DNA of 64,000 nucleotides from Rheinheimera aquimaris (GTDB lineage: Bacteria; Pseudomonadota; Gammaproteobacteria; Enterobacterales; Alteromonadaceae). The stretch lies in assembly GCF_020531985.1 (NCBI RefSeq), contig NZ_JAJAVQ010000004.1, positions 1-64,000 of the forward strand. The letters are read 5' to 3'. The notes below the pieces were generated by a model. That model worked only from the letters and a program-made list of their open reading frames with translations, was not told where the DNA came from and did no database searches. Made by a program: the position numbers and the translations under genes. This document shows positions 46,565-56,451 of the stretch, one piece after another (position 1 is the stretch's first letter; every line of letters starts with the position of its first letter).

Positions 46565-46969
46565 GGCACCGAGGACAATTGCAATATCAGCCAGGTTGAA
46601 GGCCGGCCAATGCCAGTCTCGCCAATAGAAATCAAAGGAATCCACAACATAGCCGCGAAAGACCCGGTCAATCAGGTTGCCCATGGCGCCACCGAGGATA
46701 AGACTGTAAGCGATGGCTTCTCCTTTATGACGATTTTCAAGGATCAGCTTGATCAGAAAAATCGAGACCACTACCGCGATTCCGATAAAAAAGTAGCGCT
46801 GCCAGCCTCCACCATTCGCAAAAAGACTGAATGCGGCACCGGTGTTCCATAGGTGCACCCAGTTAAAGAACGGGGTCACCGAAACATACTCGCCATAGGC
46901 CATTGATTGCTGCACCAGCCACTTTACAGCCTGATCAGACGCTGCCAGCAGGCCCGATATGGACAATAG
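46543..46969 (-). pseudogene. lspA: lspA fragment, broken at both ends
   Basis: The frame reads as the body of signal peptidase II, with [20 protein letters not shown] and [20 protein letters not shown]. The first 15 or so codons are removed by the transposon terminal repeat at 46970, and the true C-terminus is replaced by a junction with ynfA. It is a direct repeat of the intact lspA at 50896-51408: positions 46557-46843 are identical to 50960-51246, while 46844-46968 shows scattered differences. The pattern suggests recombination or gene conversion between copies. Confidence 0.88.
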
Positions 46970-47007
46970 GGGGTCGTCTCAGAATTCGGAAAATAAAGCA
47001 CGCTAAG
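46970..47007 (+). mobile_element. 38-bp terminal inverted repeat of a Tn21-type (Tn3 family) transposon
   Basis: The repeat starts GGGGTCGTCTCAGAA and ends AAAATAAAGCACGCTAAG, the typical end of Tn21-subgroup transposons. The merR stop codon (TAG, 47003-47005 on the minus strand) lies inside it, as in mercury transposons of this group. It marks the outer edge of the mer element; the opposite end and the transposition genes are missing. Confidence 0.9.
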
Positions 47008-47458
47008 GCGTAGTCACCCCGTGACTCCCCCGCGCCGATGCAGCGAGCTTCGTTCCGTCTTGCAGTGACGCAATCAGCGGGCAGGAAACGTTCCCTTTCC
47101 GCGCATGGCAGGCGCACACCAGTTCAGACAGCACGGCCTCCATGCGTGCCAAGTCGGCCATCTTCTCGCGCACATCCTTGAGCTTGTGCTCGGCCAGGCC
47201 GCTGGCTTCCTCGCAATGGGTGCCATCCTCCAGCCGCAGTAGCTCGGCGATTTCGTCCAGGCTAAAGCCCAGCCGCTGGGCCGATTTCACGAACCGCACT
47301 CGTGTTACATCCGCCTCGCCATAGCGGCGAATGCTGCCATAGGGCTTGTCTGGCTCCGGCAGCAGGCCCTTGCGCTGGTAGAACCGGATGGTCTCCACAT
47401 TGACCCCGGCCGCCTTGGCAAAAACGCCAATGGTCAGATTCTCAAAATTAATTTGCAT
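47003..47458 (-). CDS. merR: Mercury-responsive regulator MerR
   Basis: 151 residues. The HTH is at [20 protein letters not shown]. The Hg(II) ligands Cys82, Cys117 and Cys126 are at the positions known for Tn501 MerR, with an extra Cys115. The gene is divergent from merTPADE, and the mer operator lies between. The stop codon is inside the transposon terminal repeat. Base composition is clearly richer in GC than the flanking island, a sign of separate origin. Confidence 0.95.
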   Translation of the reverse strand: MQINFENLTIGVFAKAAGVNVETIRFYQRKGLLPEPDKPYGSIRRYGEADVTRVRFVKSAQRLGFSLDEIAELLRLEDGTHCEEASGLAEHKLKDVREKMADLARMEAVLSELVCACHARKGNVSCPLIASLQDGTKLAASARGSHGVTTP

Positions 47459-47463
47459 ATCGC

Positions 47464-47494
47464 TTGACTCCGTACATAACTACGGAAGTAAGCT
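47464..47494 (+). promoter_or_regulatory. mer operator/promoter
   Basis: -35 TTGACT (47464-47469), 19-bp spacer with the dyad CCGTA-CATAAC-TACGG (47470-47485), and -10 TAAGCT (47489-47494). This matches the well-studied Tn21/Tn501 mer promoter, where MerR untwists the long spacer when Hg(II) binds. Confidence 0.93.
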
Positions 47495-47529
47495 TAAGCT
47501 ATCCAAACCAAATTTGAAAGGACAAGCGT

Positions 47530-47910
47530 ATGTCTGAACCACAAAAGTCTGAACCACAAAAGTCTGAACCACAAAACGGGCGCGGCGCGCTCTTCGCCGG
47601 TGGGCTGGCCGCCATTCTTGCGTCGGCCTGCTGCCTGGGGCCGCTGGTTTTGATCGCCTTGGGATTCAGCGGCGCTTGGATGAGTAACTTGGCGGCATTG
47701 GAACCTTACCGCCCCATCTTTCTCGGTGCGGCATTGATAGCAATGTTCTTTGCCTACCGCCGCATCTTCCGGACTACGCAAGCATGCGAGCCTGGCGATG
47801 TATGCGCTGCCCCACAAGCCAAGACGTCGTACAAAGTCATCTTTTGGATTGTGGCTGCGCTAGTTGTCGTTGCACTAACGTTCCCGTATGTAATGCCCCT
47901 GTTCTACTAA
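47530..47910 (+). CDS. merT: Mercuric transport protein MerT with an expanded N-terminus
   Basis: 126 residues; classic MerT has 116. The extra ten come from a 15-base unit present three times at the start, giving SEPQK-SEPQK-SEPQN. Downstream the protein is standard: Cys34-Cys35 in the first membrane helix (SACCLG), the loop pair Cys86 and Cys92, and three helices. All four Hg-handling cysteines are kept, shifted by ten. It brings Hg(II) from MerP through the inner membrane to MerA. AAAGGA precedes the ATG. Confidence 0.94.
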   Translation: MSEPQKSEPQKSEPQNGRGALFAGGLAAILASACCLGPLVLIALGFSGAWMSNLAALEPYRPIFLGAALIAMFFAYRRIFRTTQACEPGDVCAAPQAKTSYKVIFWIVAALVVVALTFPYVMPLFY

Positions 47911-47923
47911 TTGAGGAAAAATC

Positions 47924-48202
47924 ATGAAAAAACTGCTTACCGCTCTTGCCCTTGCCGCTACCTTCGCTGTCCCTGCCTGGGCCGCCACGCAGACGGTCAC
48001 GTTGTCCGTTCCCGGAATGTCCTGCGCGACTTGCCCGATCACCGTCAAAATGGCGATTTCCAGGATTGAAGGCGTTGATAAAGTTGACGTTACCTTCGAA
48101 CCACGCGAAGCGGTTGTCACCTTCGATGATACCAAGACCAGTGTGCATGAGTTGATCAAGGCGACGACGGACGTGGGCTACCCTTCTGAACTGAAGAAAT
48201 AA
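47924..48202 (+). CDS. merP: Periplasmic mercury-binding protein MerP
   Basis: 92 residues with a signal peptide (MKKLLTALALAATFAVPAWA) and one HMA domain with GMSCATC (Cys34, Cys37). It collects Hg(II) in the periplasm and passes it to MerT. It follows merT by 13 bases. Length is normal. Confidence 0.94.
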   Translation: MKKLLTALALAATFAVPAWAATQTVTLSVPGMSCATCPITVKMAISRIEGVDKVDVTFEPREAVVTFDDTKTSVHELIKATTDVGYPSELKK

Positions 48203-50098
<1,896 letters not shown>

Positions 50099-50115
50099 GG
50101 AAAAGGAGGTGTTCA

Positions 50116-50481
50116 ATGAGCGCCTACACAGTGTCCCGGCTGGCCCTTGATGCCGGGGTGAGCGTGCATATCGTGCGCGACTACCTGCTGCGCGGATTGC
50201 TACGGCCGGTCGCGTGCACCACGGGCGGCTACGGCTTGTTCGATGACACCGCGTTGCAACGGCTGCGCTTTGTACGGGCTGCCTTCGAAGCGGGTATCGG
50301 CCTGGACGCACTGGCGCAGCTGTGCCGGGCGCTGGATGCTGCGGACGGTGACGGTGCGTCTGCGCAGCTTGCCGTGTTGCGGCAACTCGTCGAGCGTCGG
50401 CGCGAGGCCCTGGCCAGCCTCGAAATGCAACTGGCCGCCATGCCAACCGAACCGGCACAGCACGCGGAGAGTCTGCCATGA
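50116..50481 (+). CDS. merD: Mercury operon coregulator MerD
   Basis: 121 residues from the ATG at 50116, with AAGGAGG upstream. The MerR-like HTH is [20 protein letters not shown]; the Hg-binding cysteines of MerR are lacking, as expected for MerD. It competes with MerR at the operator to shut down induction. It follows merA by 17 bases and overlaps merE by four bases. Confidence 0.92.
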   Translation: MSAYTVSRLALDAGVSVHIVRDYLLRGLLRPVACTTGGYGLFDDTALQRLRFVRAAFEAGIGLDALAQLCRALDAADGDGASAQLAVLRQLVERRREALASLEMQLAAMPTEPAQHAESLP

Positions 50482-50714
50482 ACAGCCCAGAGCACTTGCC
50501 GTCTGAGACGCACAAACCGATCACCGGCTACTTGTGGGGCGCGCTGGCCGTGCTCACCTGTCCCTGCCATTTGCCGATTCTCGCCATTGTGCTAGCCGGC
50601 ACGACGGCCGGCGCGTTCATCGGGGAGCACTGGGGTATTGCAGCCCTCACGCTGACCGGCTTGTTTGTCCTGTCTGTGACGCGGCTGCTGCGGGCCTTCA
50701 AGGGAAGATCATGA
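50478..50714 (+). CDS. merE: Mercury transport protein MerE
   Basis: 78 residues with two membrane helices and the conserved [16 protein letters not shown] motif, whose Cys pair is needed for transport of Hg(II) and methylmercury. It overlaps merD (ATGA) and is the last intact gene of the mer operon. A 12-codon frame starting inside its stop (50711) is too short to call. Confidence 0.93.
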   Translation: MNSPEHLPSETHKPITGYLWGALAVLTCPCHLPILAIVLAGTTAGAFIGEHWGIAALTLTGLFVLSVTRLLRAFKGRS

Positions 50715-50779
50715 CCGCTTCCCAGCCAGCCGAGAGTGGGCAGCTTTGAGCTTCGCTACCAATCTGGAGGAGTACCACC

Positions 50780-50880
50780 ATGAACGCAAACGCCCCGAAC
50801 ACTGCCAGTTGCACCACCTGCTGCGTATGCTGCAAAGAAATTCCGCTCGATGCCGCCTTCACCCCGGAAGGCGCGGAATT
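50780..50880 (+). pseudogene. DUF3330 protein of mer transposons, truncated
   Basis: After GGAGGAG the frame reads [20 protein letters not shown] and [13 protein letters not shown], the Cys-rich start of the DUF3330 protein that follows merE in several Tn21-type elements. At about 50880 the sequence switches to the 3' flank of lspA, and the open frame continues only as antisense of lspA up to 51031. About half of the usual protein is lost. This is the right-hand break point of the mer element. Confidence 0.75.
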
Positions 50881-50895
50881 GTATAGGCGTAGGTG

Positions 50896-51408
50896 TCAGT
50901 CAGATCCATCCGACTCGGCATTGGTGTTTGCTTTTTTACCCAACAAGCTGCTGGAAACTAAAAGTAAGGCACCGAGGACAATTGCAATATCAGCCAGGTT
51001 GAAGGCCGGCCAATGCCAGTCTCGCCAATAGAAATCAAAGGAATCCACAACATAGCCGCGAAAGACCCGGTCAATCAGGTTGCCCATGGCGCCACCGAGG
51101 ATAAGACTGTAAGCGATGGCTTCTCCTTTATGACGATTTTCAAGGATCAGCTTGATCAGAAAAATCGAGACCACTACCGCGATTCCGATAAAAAAGTAGC
51201 GCTGCCAGCCTCCACCATTCGCAAAAAGACTGAATGCGGCACCGGTATTCCATACGTGTACCCAGTTAAAGAATGAGGTCACTGAAATAGACTCGCCATA
51301 TGCCATTGATTGTTGCACCAGCCATTTTACGGCCTGATCAGACGCTGCCAGCAGGCCGGAGATGGACAACAGAGCGTACGGTGACAGATGTTTGCCAAAA
51401 ATGGACAT
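50896..51408 (-). CDS. lspA: Lipoprotein signal peptidase (LspA), intact copy
   Basis: 170 residues with four membrane helices and the aspartic protease pair: Asp in GNLIDR and Asp in FNLADIAI. It cuts prolipoprotein signal peptides. It is the second gene of a CDF-lspA operon (three bases between them) under CadR control, an arrangement known from cadmium/lead loci, where an LspA-like protein accompanies the transporter. This is therefore an accessory copy, not the housekeeping gene. It is duplicated in part at 46543-46969. Confidence 0.92.
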   Translation of the reverse strand: MSIFGKHLSPYALLSISGLLAASDQAVKWLVQQSMAYGESISVTSFFNWVHVWNTGAAFSLFANGGGWQRYFFIGIAVVVSIFLIKLILENRHKGEAIAYSLILGGAMGNLIDRVFRGYVVDSFDFYWRDWHWPAFNLADIAIVLGALLLVSSSLLGKKANTNAESDGSD

Positions 51409-51411
51409 TGC

Positions 51412-52308
51412 TTAATCCTTGAGCGCCAGAATGCGTCTAGCACCGTTAAGTACAATTACCCCCGCGATGGTGCCGATAATCAGATCCGGATAATTGGACC
51501 CGGTCCACGCGACCAGAGCGCCGGCGGTGATGACCCCCAGGTTGATCACCACGTCGTTGGCCGAGAATATCCAGCTTGCCTTCATGTGCGCCCCGCCCTC
51601 CCGATGTTTGGATATGAGCAGCAGACAACTGGTATTGGCAATCAATGCGACGAATGCGATAGCCATCATCACCAGCGATTCAGGCTCACTACCGAATACA
51701 AAGCGTCTCACCACCTCTATGAGTACGCCCACAGCCAAGATCAGTTGCAGTACACCAGCAAGATGCGCGGCACGTACCTGCATTTTCACGCTATGTCCAA
51801 CCGCATAAAGGGCAAGCCCGTACACCGCCGCATCGGCAAAATTGTCCAGGGATTCTCCAATCAGGCCGGTGGACCGGGCGATCAGACCGGCAGTCATTTC
51901 CACCACGAACAGAAGTGCATTGATGCCGAGCAACCAGCGCAGGGTCCCGGATTCTTGCTTAGCAGAAGCTGCCGAAAACTCGGCGGCCTTGATGGTCTCC
52001 GGATTTGCAGCGACGGTTTCCTGAAGCGAGGCGCCTAGCCCCAAGGTCTTCAGTTTCGAGGTGACGGGCTCGACCTCGCCGTCATGCACGACCTTCAGCC
52101 GGCGGTTCGACAAGTCGAAGGACAGCGCCCGAACCTCCTCAAAGCCGTTCAGGGCTAGGCGAATCATTCGCTCTTCTGATGGACAGTCCATCTTCGGCAC
52201 GGCATAAACACTGACCCATCTCCCTGGCGCCTCGGAGGAGGCCTGTATATCGGTATCCGCTGCGGACATTGCATCACCGCCACAGGCGCCACCACAGGAT
52301 TTGCTCAT
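51412..52308 (-). CDS. Second CDF-type cation transporter with HMA-like N-terminus
   Basis: 298 residues from the ATG at 52308. It parallels the protein at 44042-44947: Cys-rich start (SCGGACGG), HMA-like VPKMDCPSEERMIRLAL, then the CDF core with ESLDNFADAAVYG and FSANDVVINLG. In the first motif the second position reads Asn where the other copy has Met, but both acidic residues remain. The promoter is of the MerR type, and a cadR gene diverges from it. It should export Cd, Pb or Zn. Confidence 0.87.
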   Translation of the reverse strand: MSKSCGGACGGDAMSAADTDIQASSEAPGRWVSVYAVPKMDCPSEERMIRLALNGFEEVRALSFDLSNRRLKVVHDGEVEPVTSKLKTLGLGASLQETVAANPETIKAAEFSAASAKQESGTLRWLLGINALLFVVEMTAGLIARSTGLIGESLDNFADAAVYGLALYAVGHSVKMQVRAAHLAGVLQLILAVGVLIEVVRRFVFGSEPESLVMMAIAFVALIANTSCLLLISKHREGGAHMKASWIFSANDVVINLGVITAGALVAWTGSNYPDLIIGTIAGVIVLNGARRILALKD

Positions 52309-52341
52309 GATACGACTCCACTTGAACAATGTTGTGGTACC

Positions 52342-52372
52342 ATTTAAAACTATAAAGCTACTATAAGGTCAA
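52342..52372 (-). promoter_or_regulatory. CadR/PbrR-type promoter of the second CDF-lspA operon
   Basis: Minus strand: -35 TTGACC (52367-52372), 19-bp spacer with TTATAGTAGCTTTATAG, -10 TTAAAT (52342-52347). The dyad ACTATAA-AGC-TA-type arms lie in the spacer. The layout equals the promoter at 44979-45009. Confidence 0.82.
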
Positions 52373-52403
52373 TAGAGTAAAGAATCCGTTGGGGAGGAGG
52401 CTG

Positions 52404-52811
52404 ATGCGCATTGGTCAGTTGGCGCAGTTGGTAGGGGTCGAAACACAGACGATCCGCTTCTATGAACAGCAGGGCTTGTTGCCGCCGCCTGATCGGCAGG
52501 ACAACGGTTACCGTGTCTATACCGAGAAGCATGGTGAGGGGCTGGCCTTCATCCGTCGCTGCAGAATCCTGGGCCTGTCACTGGCTGAGATTCACGAACT
52601 ACAGAGCTATCAGGACGACCCTCATCAGCCTTGTACCGCCGTCAACGCCTTGCTCGATGATCACATCTCTCATGTGCGGTCGCAGATAACCGCTCTGCAA
52701 GCGCTTGAGAAACAACTCGTTTCACTGAGAGCGAGTTGCAACGATGACCGGGAAGTAGAGGCGTGTGGGGTTCTTGCTGGAATTAGCGAAGGAAACATGC
52801 ACCAGCAGTAG
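52404..52811 (+). CDS. cadR: Second Cd/Pb-responsive MerR-family regulator
   Basis: 135 residues from the ATG at 52404, with GGGGAGGAGG upstream. HTH: IGQLAQLVGVETQTIRFYEQ. Metal cysteines at 77, 112 and 121 match CadR/PbrR spacing. It lies divergent from the CDF-lspA operon. It is about 45 percent alike in sequence to the regulator at 45024, so the two modules were probably acquired separately rather than by recent duplication. Confidence 0.87.
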   Translation: MRIGQLAQLVGVETQTIRFYEQQGLLPPPDRQDNGYRVYTEKHGEGLAFIRRCRILGLSLAEIHELQSYQDDPHQPCTAVNALLDDHISHVRSQITALQALEKQLVSLRASCNDDREVEACGVLAGISEGNMHQQ

Positions 52812-52962
52812 GTGAAGCATCAACCAGATAATCCGATGAGATGCCGGTCTGTCTCACTCTCATGCAAAGGTAAGATCAACCATTTAATCCGCTTACCCCA
52901 CTTGTTTTTGTGCCGACTAGCGTACTATCAATAAATAGATGCAAGAATTTATTGAGGATGTT

Positions 52963-54327
52963 ATGCAATCAGAGTCACGTATTCAGCAATTACAACAGGA
53001 ATTCAAACGCACAGATTCAGTTACACCTGGCGTAGATCCTGCCCTGACCAAACATCAGAAAATGGCATTAAACCCCTTCCGCTTTTTACGCGGCAGTTCC
53101 GGGCTGTTTTATGCGGATATCAAAAATTCAGTACTGAAGTTGCCTGAGCTATTAACGAAGAAAATCCCGCTGACCACAGTAGTAGGGGATTGTCATTTAT
53201 CCAACTTCGGTTTTTTTACCGAAGAAGGCTCGTCCGGGGACAGAGTGATTTTTGCCCCCAACGATTTTGATGATGCCTGTGTTGGTCATGCGGTTTGGGA
53301 TTGGAGCCGTTATGCGGTGAGTATTTTATTAGCGGCTGAGTACTGCCAGGGTTTAAAGCAGCAACGTTATGCCAATGACAACAAGCTGGAGCTGGATACT
53401 CTGCAGGTGGTGTCTGCCAAAGATGCTGTGCAAGCAGTGTGCGCCTTTTTGCTGGCCTATACAGCTCAATGTCAGGCTATTTTGGAAGAGCCAGAATTAA
53501 GGTATTCAGTACTGGACGATTTTTCGAAAAATCATGTACTTAAACCTGTGTTAAAAAAAGCAATTAAACGCTCAGCCAAAGGTGAAGACTTTTTACGTAA
53601 AAGTACCTTAGCCAAAAGTGTTGACCTGTCGGCCCGGCCTCTTTGCTTTAAACAGGACTCTGCGAAATTCATCCGCTTACCATCCGAGCTCTACAACGAG
53701 GTGGAGTCTGGCTTCCGGCCTTATGTCAGCGACGATATTTTGGATATAGTGACCCGCCAGGGTGCTGGCACTGGCTCGTTGAATATGCAGCGCTATTATT
53801 TGTTGGTTGGGCCAAAACATATCCATTCAGAACAAGACTTAGCGCTGTGCCATGTGGTCGAGGCCAAACAACAACGTGACGCTGCACCTTTGTACTTCTT
53901 CCCTGATTTAAGTCCGGTCAACCGTTTAAATGCGGCCCATTTAACGGTGGATTGTCAGAGATTAATGCAACGCCGGCCAGATCTGGTGTTGGATGAACAT
54001 TACTGGAATGGTGCTCATTATTTGGTGCGTTCGCTGCATCACGCCAATGTGGATGTCGATCCGGAAGATGTCTGTTTTGCTGAAAAAGCGCCAGGCGAAG
54101 AACTGGCCGAGTATGCCGAGGCCTGTGGACGAACTTTGGCCTTAGCACACAGCAGAGGCGACAGACGCTCATTCCGCTTTGAACAAGCCGTAGTGAACTA
54201 TCTGCCTAAAGTGATGGATGAACTGGTACAGGCTTGTGTGGACTACGCAGAACAACAAAAAATGGATTGTGAGCTGCTGGGGCAATTGGTGGGTCAGAGC
54301 TCTGACCCACAGATCGAAACTGCCTAA
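52963..54327 (+). CDS. DUF2252 family protein
   Basis: 454 residues from the ATG at 52963, preferred because GAGG is six bases upstream; an ATG at 52939 adds eight residues. The DUF2252 pattern is clear: NPFRFLRGSSGLFYADI, VVGDCHLSNFGFF, FAPNDFDDACVGHAVWDWSR and CGRTLALAHSRGD. The GDCHLSNFG and DFDD motifs recall the catalytic loop of protein-kinase-like phosphotransferases, though no substrate is known. No signal peptide. It converges on the iron permease gene. A palindrome (54289-54310) lies in its last codons. Confidence 0.85.
   Translation: MQSESRIQQLQQEFKRTDSVTPGVDPALTKHQKMALNPFRFLRGSSGLFYADIKNSVLKLPELLTKKIPLTTVVGDCHLSNFGFFTEEGSSGDRVIFAPNDFDDACVGHAVWDWSRYAVSILLAAEYCQGLKQQRYANDNKLELDTLQVVSAKDAVQAVCAFLLAYTAQCQAILEEPELRYSVLDDFSKNHVLKPVLKKAIKRSAKGEDFLRKSTLAKSVDLSARPLCFKQDSAKFIRLPSELYNEVESGFRPYVSDDILDIVTRQGAGTGSLNMQRYYLLVGPKHIHSEQDLALCHVVEAKQQRDAAPLYFFPDLSPVNRLNAAHLTVDCQRLMQRRPDLVLDEHYWNGAHYLVRSLHHANVDVDPEDVCFAEKAPGEELAEYAEACGRTLALAHSRGDRRSFRFEQAVVNYLPKVMDELVQACVDYAEQQKMDCELLGQLVGQSSDPQIETA
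54289..54310. repeat. REP-like palindrome, GGGTCAGAG type (first copy)
   Basis: GTGGGTCAGAG and CTCTGACCCAC are exact 11-base arms with no loop, inside the 3' end of the DUF2252 gene. The GGGTCAGAG/CTCTGACCC core recurs in the next hairpin 32 bases downstream. Confidence 0.75.
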
Positions 54328-54341
54328 AGCTTTGGAAACTG

Positions 54342-54371
54342 CAGGGGTCAGAGTCAAGACTCTGACCCCTG
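54342..54371. repeat. REP-like hairpin and likely bidirectional terminator (second copy)
   Basis: CAGGGGTCAGAGTC and GACTCTGACCCCTG form a perfect 14-bp stem with a 2-base loop between the convergent DUF2252 and iron permease genes. GGGGTCAGAG hairpins of this kind occur as dispersed REP-type repeats in related bacteria. Confidence 0.75.
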
Positions 54372-54374
54372 AGT

Positions 54375-56222
54375 TTAGCCTTTGCGGCTGCGAACCAGAT
54401 AGACCAGAGCTATCAGCACTAAAACTGACTGTAAAATTACACCCTGAGTATTAGGGTAGAAACCTAACCAGCTAATAGTAGGCAGGTTCAACTGACTAAC
54501 TGATAAAGTACCAGCCTCCTGCAATGCAGCAATACCTTTGCCCGCCATGACGATGGCCAGAACCAGCATCAGCAAAGCAGTGCTGCCAAAGAAGGTTTTC
54601 AGTGGTAACTTCAGCGCGAACTTAAACACTGCCAGACCTAAAATAGCCAGCAGCACTAAAGCTGAAGCTATACCAGCGATAAAGCTTTGCTGTGCCTGTT
54701 CTCCGCCCTGCAACCACAAGGCCTGATAAAACAGAATAGTTTCAAAGGCTTCACGGTAAACCGCTAAAAATACCACCAAACCTAAACCAAAATAAGCACC
54801 GCCTGATACGGCATTTTGTACTTTATGCTGGATAAAGTTACTCCACTCTTTGGCGCTGGTTTTGCTGTGCATCCAGAATCCCATGTAGAACAAAATAGCA
54901 GCTGCGATCAGTGCGGTATAACCCTCGGTCAGTTCACGGGATGCACCTGAGATATCAATCACAAAGCTGGAAATAAACCAGGTCACAACACCTAATGCCA
55001 AAGCCCCCACCCAGCCAATATGCACAGTGTGGCGCAATGCGGGTTTATCGGTTTTTACCGCGACGCTGTAAATAGCAGCTACCACCAATAACGCTTCTAA
55101 ACCTTCACGTAATAAAATCAGCAGCGCAGCCAAAAATACACTCATGCCACTCAATTGTGTTTCTGATAACTCAGCCTGAGCTTGTTTTAACAGGCTTTGA
55201 ATTTCGGCAATACGAGGTGCCACAACATCTTTTTGCGCCGGGTCTTTCAGGAGTTGGCGCAGGCCCATCATGGCGTGTTCAATCTGGTCACGCAGCTCAA
55301 CATTGACTGTCCCCAATGGGTTTTCTACCAGTTCAAAACCATCCAGATAAGCAGACACCGCTTGATCATAAGCAGCTTGTGGATTTTGGCTGTATAAATC
55401 AGCAGAGAGTTGTAATTTCAGCTGTGCTATCACTAGCGGATCTTTACTTTGAGCCTGGAAAAAACGCTCTGGCTGGCTTCTGAACAGGCTCATCAGCTCT
55501 GCGCCAAAGTCAGGGTAGAGTTTGATCACATCCTTTGGAGTCGCGGTAAGTAAATCTTTTACTGCACCGCTTTCAATCATGGCCTCTGGTACTTTACTGG
55601 TATCTAAACCTTTTCCCGCGATATGACCGACATAAAACGCCAGATCCCAGCGGCTTTGTTCATCCAGATGAGCGAAGGATGCCATGCCGGTGTCCGCTAC
55701 ACCTAAAGTAATGGTATTAAACAAACCATAAGCACTGCGGGCCTGATAACGTTCTACTTCATGAAAGTTAGTCGGGGCAGGGTCCATCTGAGCGCCAGCT
55801 GCGCCATCACCCATAGCTGTTGCGCCATGACAAGCGGCACAGTTGGTGGCAAACAAGGCTTCACCGCGTTTTAAATCCGGGCTTTGTTTAGGCAAAGGAA
55901 TGGAGGGCATGGCAGCAATGACGCTTTGACGCATCAGGGCAGTTAAGGCCTGAATATCTTTTTCTGCTGCTTTATCAGCAATGAGTTGTTTTAACTGAGC
56001 AGATTGTTGCTGCAATGCTTGTGGGGCTGTGGCAACTTCTTCTGCTATTAAGGATGAGAACTCCTGCATTTCACCGTATTCAGCGGAGCTTACAATCTTG
56101 CCATCGACCACTGCCGCGCTGTAGTCAGCACCAATATATTCAATGTATTGGATCAGTTTGTCCGAAGCGAATGCTGGAAAAGCCAACAAGGCTATCCAGA
56201 CCAAAACTACACGAAATGCCAT
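54375..56222 (-). CDS. Cytochrome c-FTR1 iron permease fusion
   Basis: 615 residues. A signal peptide (about 1-19) is followed by a helical periplasmic part, a cytochrome c domain with CAACHG (Cys128, Cys131, His132; methionine ligand probably in GMASF), another helical stretch, and from about 350 a seven-helix FTR1 permease. Both iron motifs are present, REGLEALLVV and REAFETILF. FTR1/EfeU takes up iron; the attached heme suggests oxidation of Fe(II) at the permease. AGGTGA precedes the ATG, and a strong Fur box lies 24 bases before the start. It is the clearest iron-uptake gene of the window. Confidence 0.92.
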   Translation of the reverse strand: MAFRVVLVWIALLAFPAFASDKLIQYIEYIGADYSAAVVDGKIVSSAEYGEMQEFSSLIAEEVATAPQALQQQSAQLKQLIADKAAEKDIQALTALMRQSVIAAMPSIPLPKQSPDLKRGEALFATNCAACHGATAMGDGAAGAQMDPAPTNFHEVERYQARSAYGLFNTITLGVADTGMASFAHLDEQSRWDLAFYVGHIAGKGLDTSKVPEAMIESGAVKDLLTATPKDVIKLYPDFGAELMSLFRSQPERFFQAQSKDPLVIAQLKLQLSADLYSQNPQAAYDQAVSAYLDGFELVENPLGTVNVELRDQIEHAMMGLRQLLKDPAQKDVVAPRIAEIQSLLKQAQAELSETQLSGMSVFLAALLILLREGLEALLVVAAIYSVAVKTDKPALRHTVHIGWVGALALGVVTWFISSFVIDISGASRELTEGYTALIAAAILFYMGFWMHSKTSAKEWSNFIQHKVQNAVSGGAYFGLGLVVFLAVYREAFETILFYQALWLQGGEQAQQSFIAGIASALVLLAILGLAVFKFALKLPLKTFFGSTALLMLVLAIVMAGKGIAALQEAGTLSVSQLNLPTISWLGFYPNTQGVILQSVLVLIALVYLVRSRKG

Positions 56223-56245
56223 AATTCACCTATATTTATCGCTTT

Positions 56246-56264
56246 AACAAGAATTATTCTCATA
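56246..56264. promoter_or_regulatory. Fur box
   Basis: Minus-strand reading TATGAGAATAATTCTTGTT matches the 19-base consensus AATGAGAATAATTCTCATT at 16 positions by my count. It lies 24 bases before the iron permease start, so iron should repress the gene. Confidence 0.8.
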
Positions 56265-56330
56265 ATACGGAAGCTGAAGGATGAAACCTAGTATCTTCTG
56301 TTTTTTCTGTAAAACTTTGCGATAAATACC

Positions 56331-56362
56331 AAAAAAAGGGGCTCTGAGAAGACTCAGGCCCC
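56331..56362 (-). terminator. Minus-strand terminator of a lost receptor gene
   Basis: On the minus strand, GGGGCCTGAG-TCTT-CTCAGAGCCCC (one bulge) is followed by seven T. It lies 25 bases after the stop of the receptor remnant and would end that gene's transcript. Confidence 0.82.
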
Positions 56363-56386
56363 AACTTCATTCAGGTAGAAGAAAGC

Positions 56387-56451
56387 TTAGAATTTTACTG
56401 AATAACGTAAGGTCCAGTTGCGACCTAACCAGTTATCCCCCTGAAAATTCA
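56387..56451 (-). pseudogene. C-terminal remnant of an outer-membrane (TonB-type) receptor
   Basis: The minus strand reads VNFQGDNWLGRNWTLRYSVKF and then TAA at 56387. The GRNW-x-LRYSVKF ending with terminal Phe is that of TonB-dependent receptors. A proper terminator follows. The rest of the gene is gone: the integrase stop codon (56452-56454) touches the first readable codon. It marks a left-hand junction of the integrase module. Confidence 0.72.

Noticed and set aside
52939-52962. Upstream ATG of the DUF2252 gene as the main start
   Set aside because: No ribosome-binding sequence before it, whereas GAGG is placed well for the ATG at 52963. Not fully excluded.
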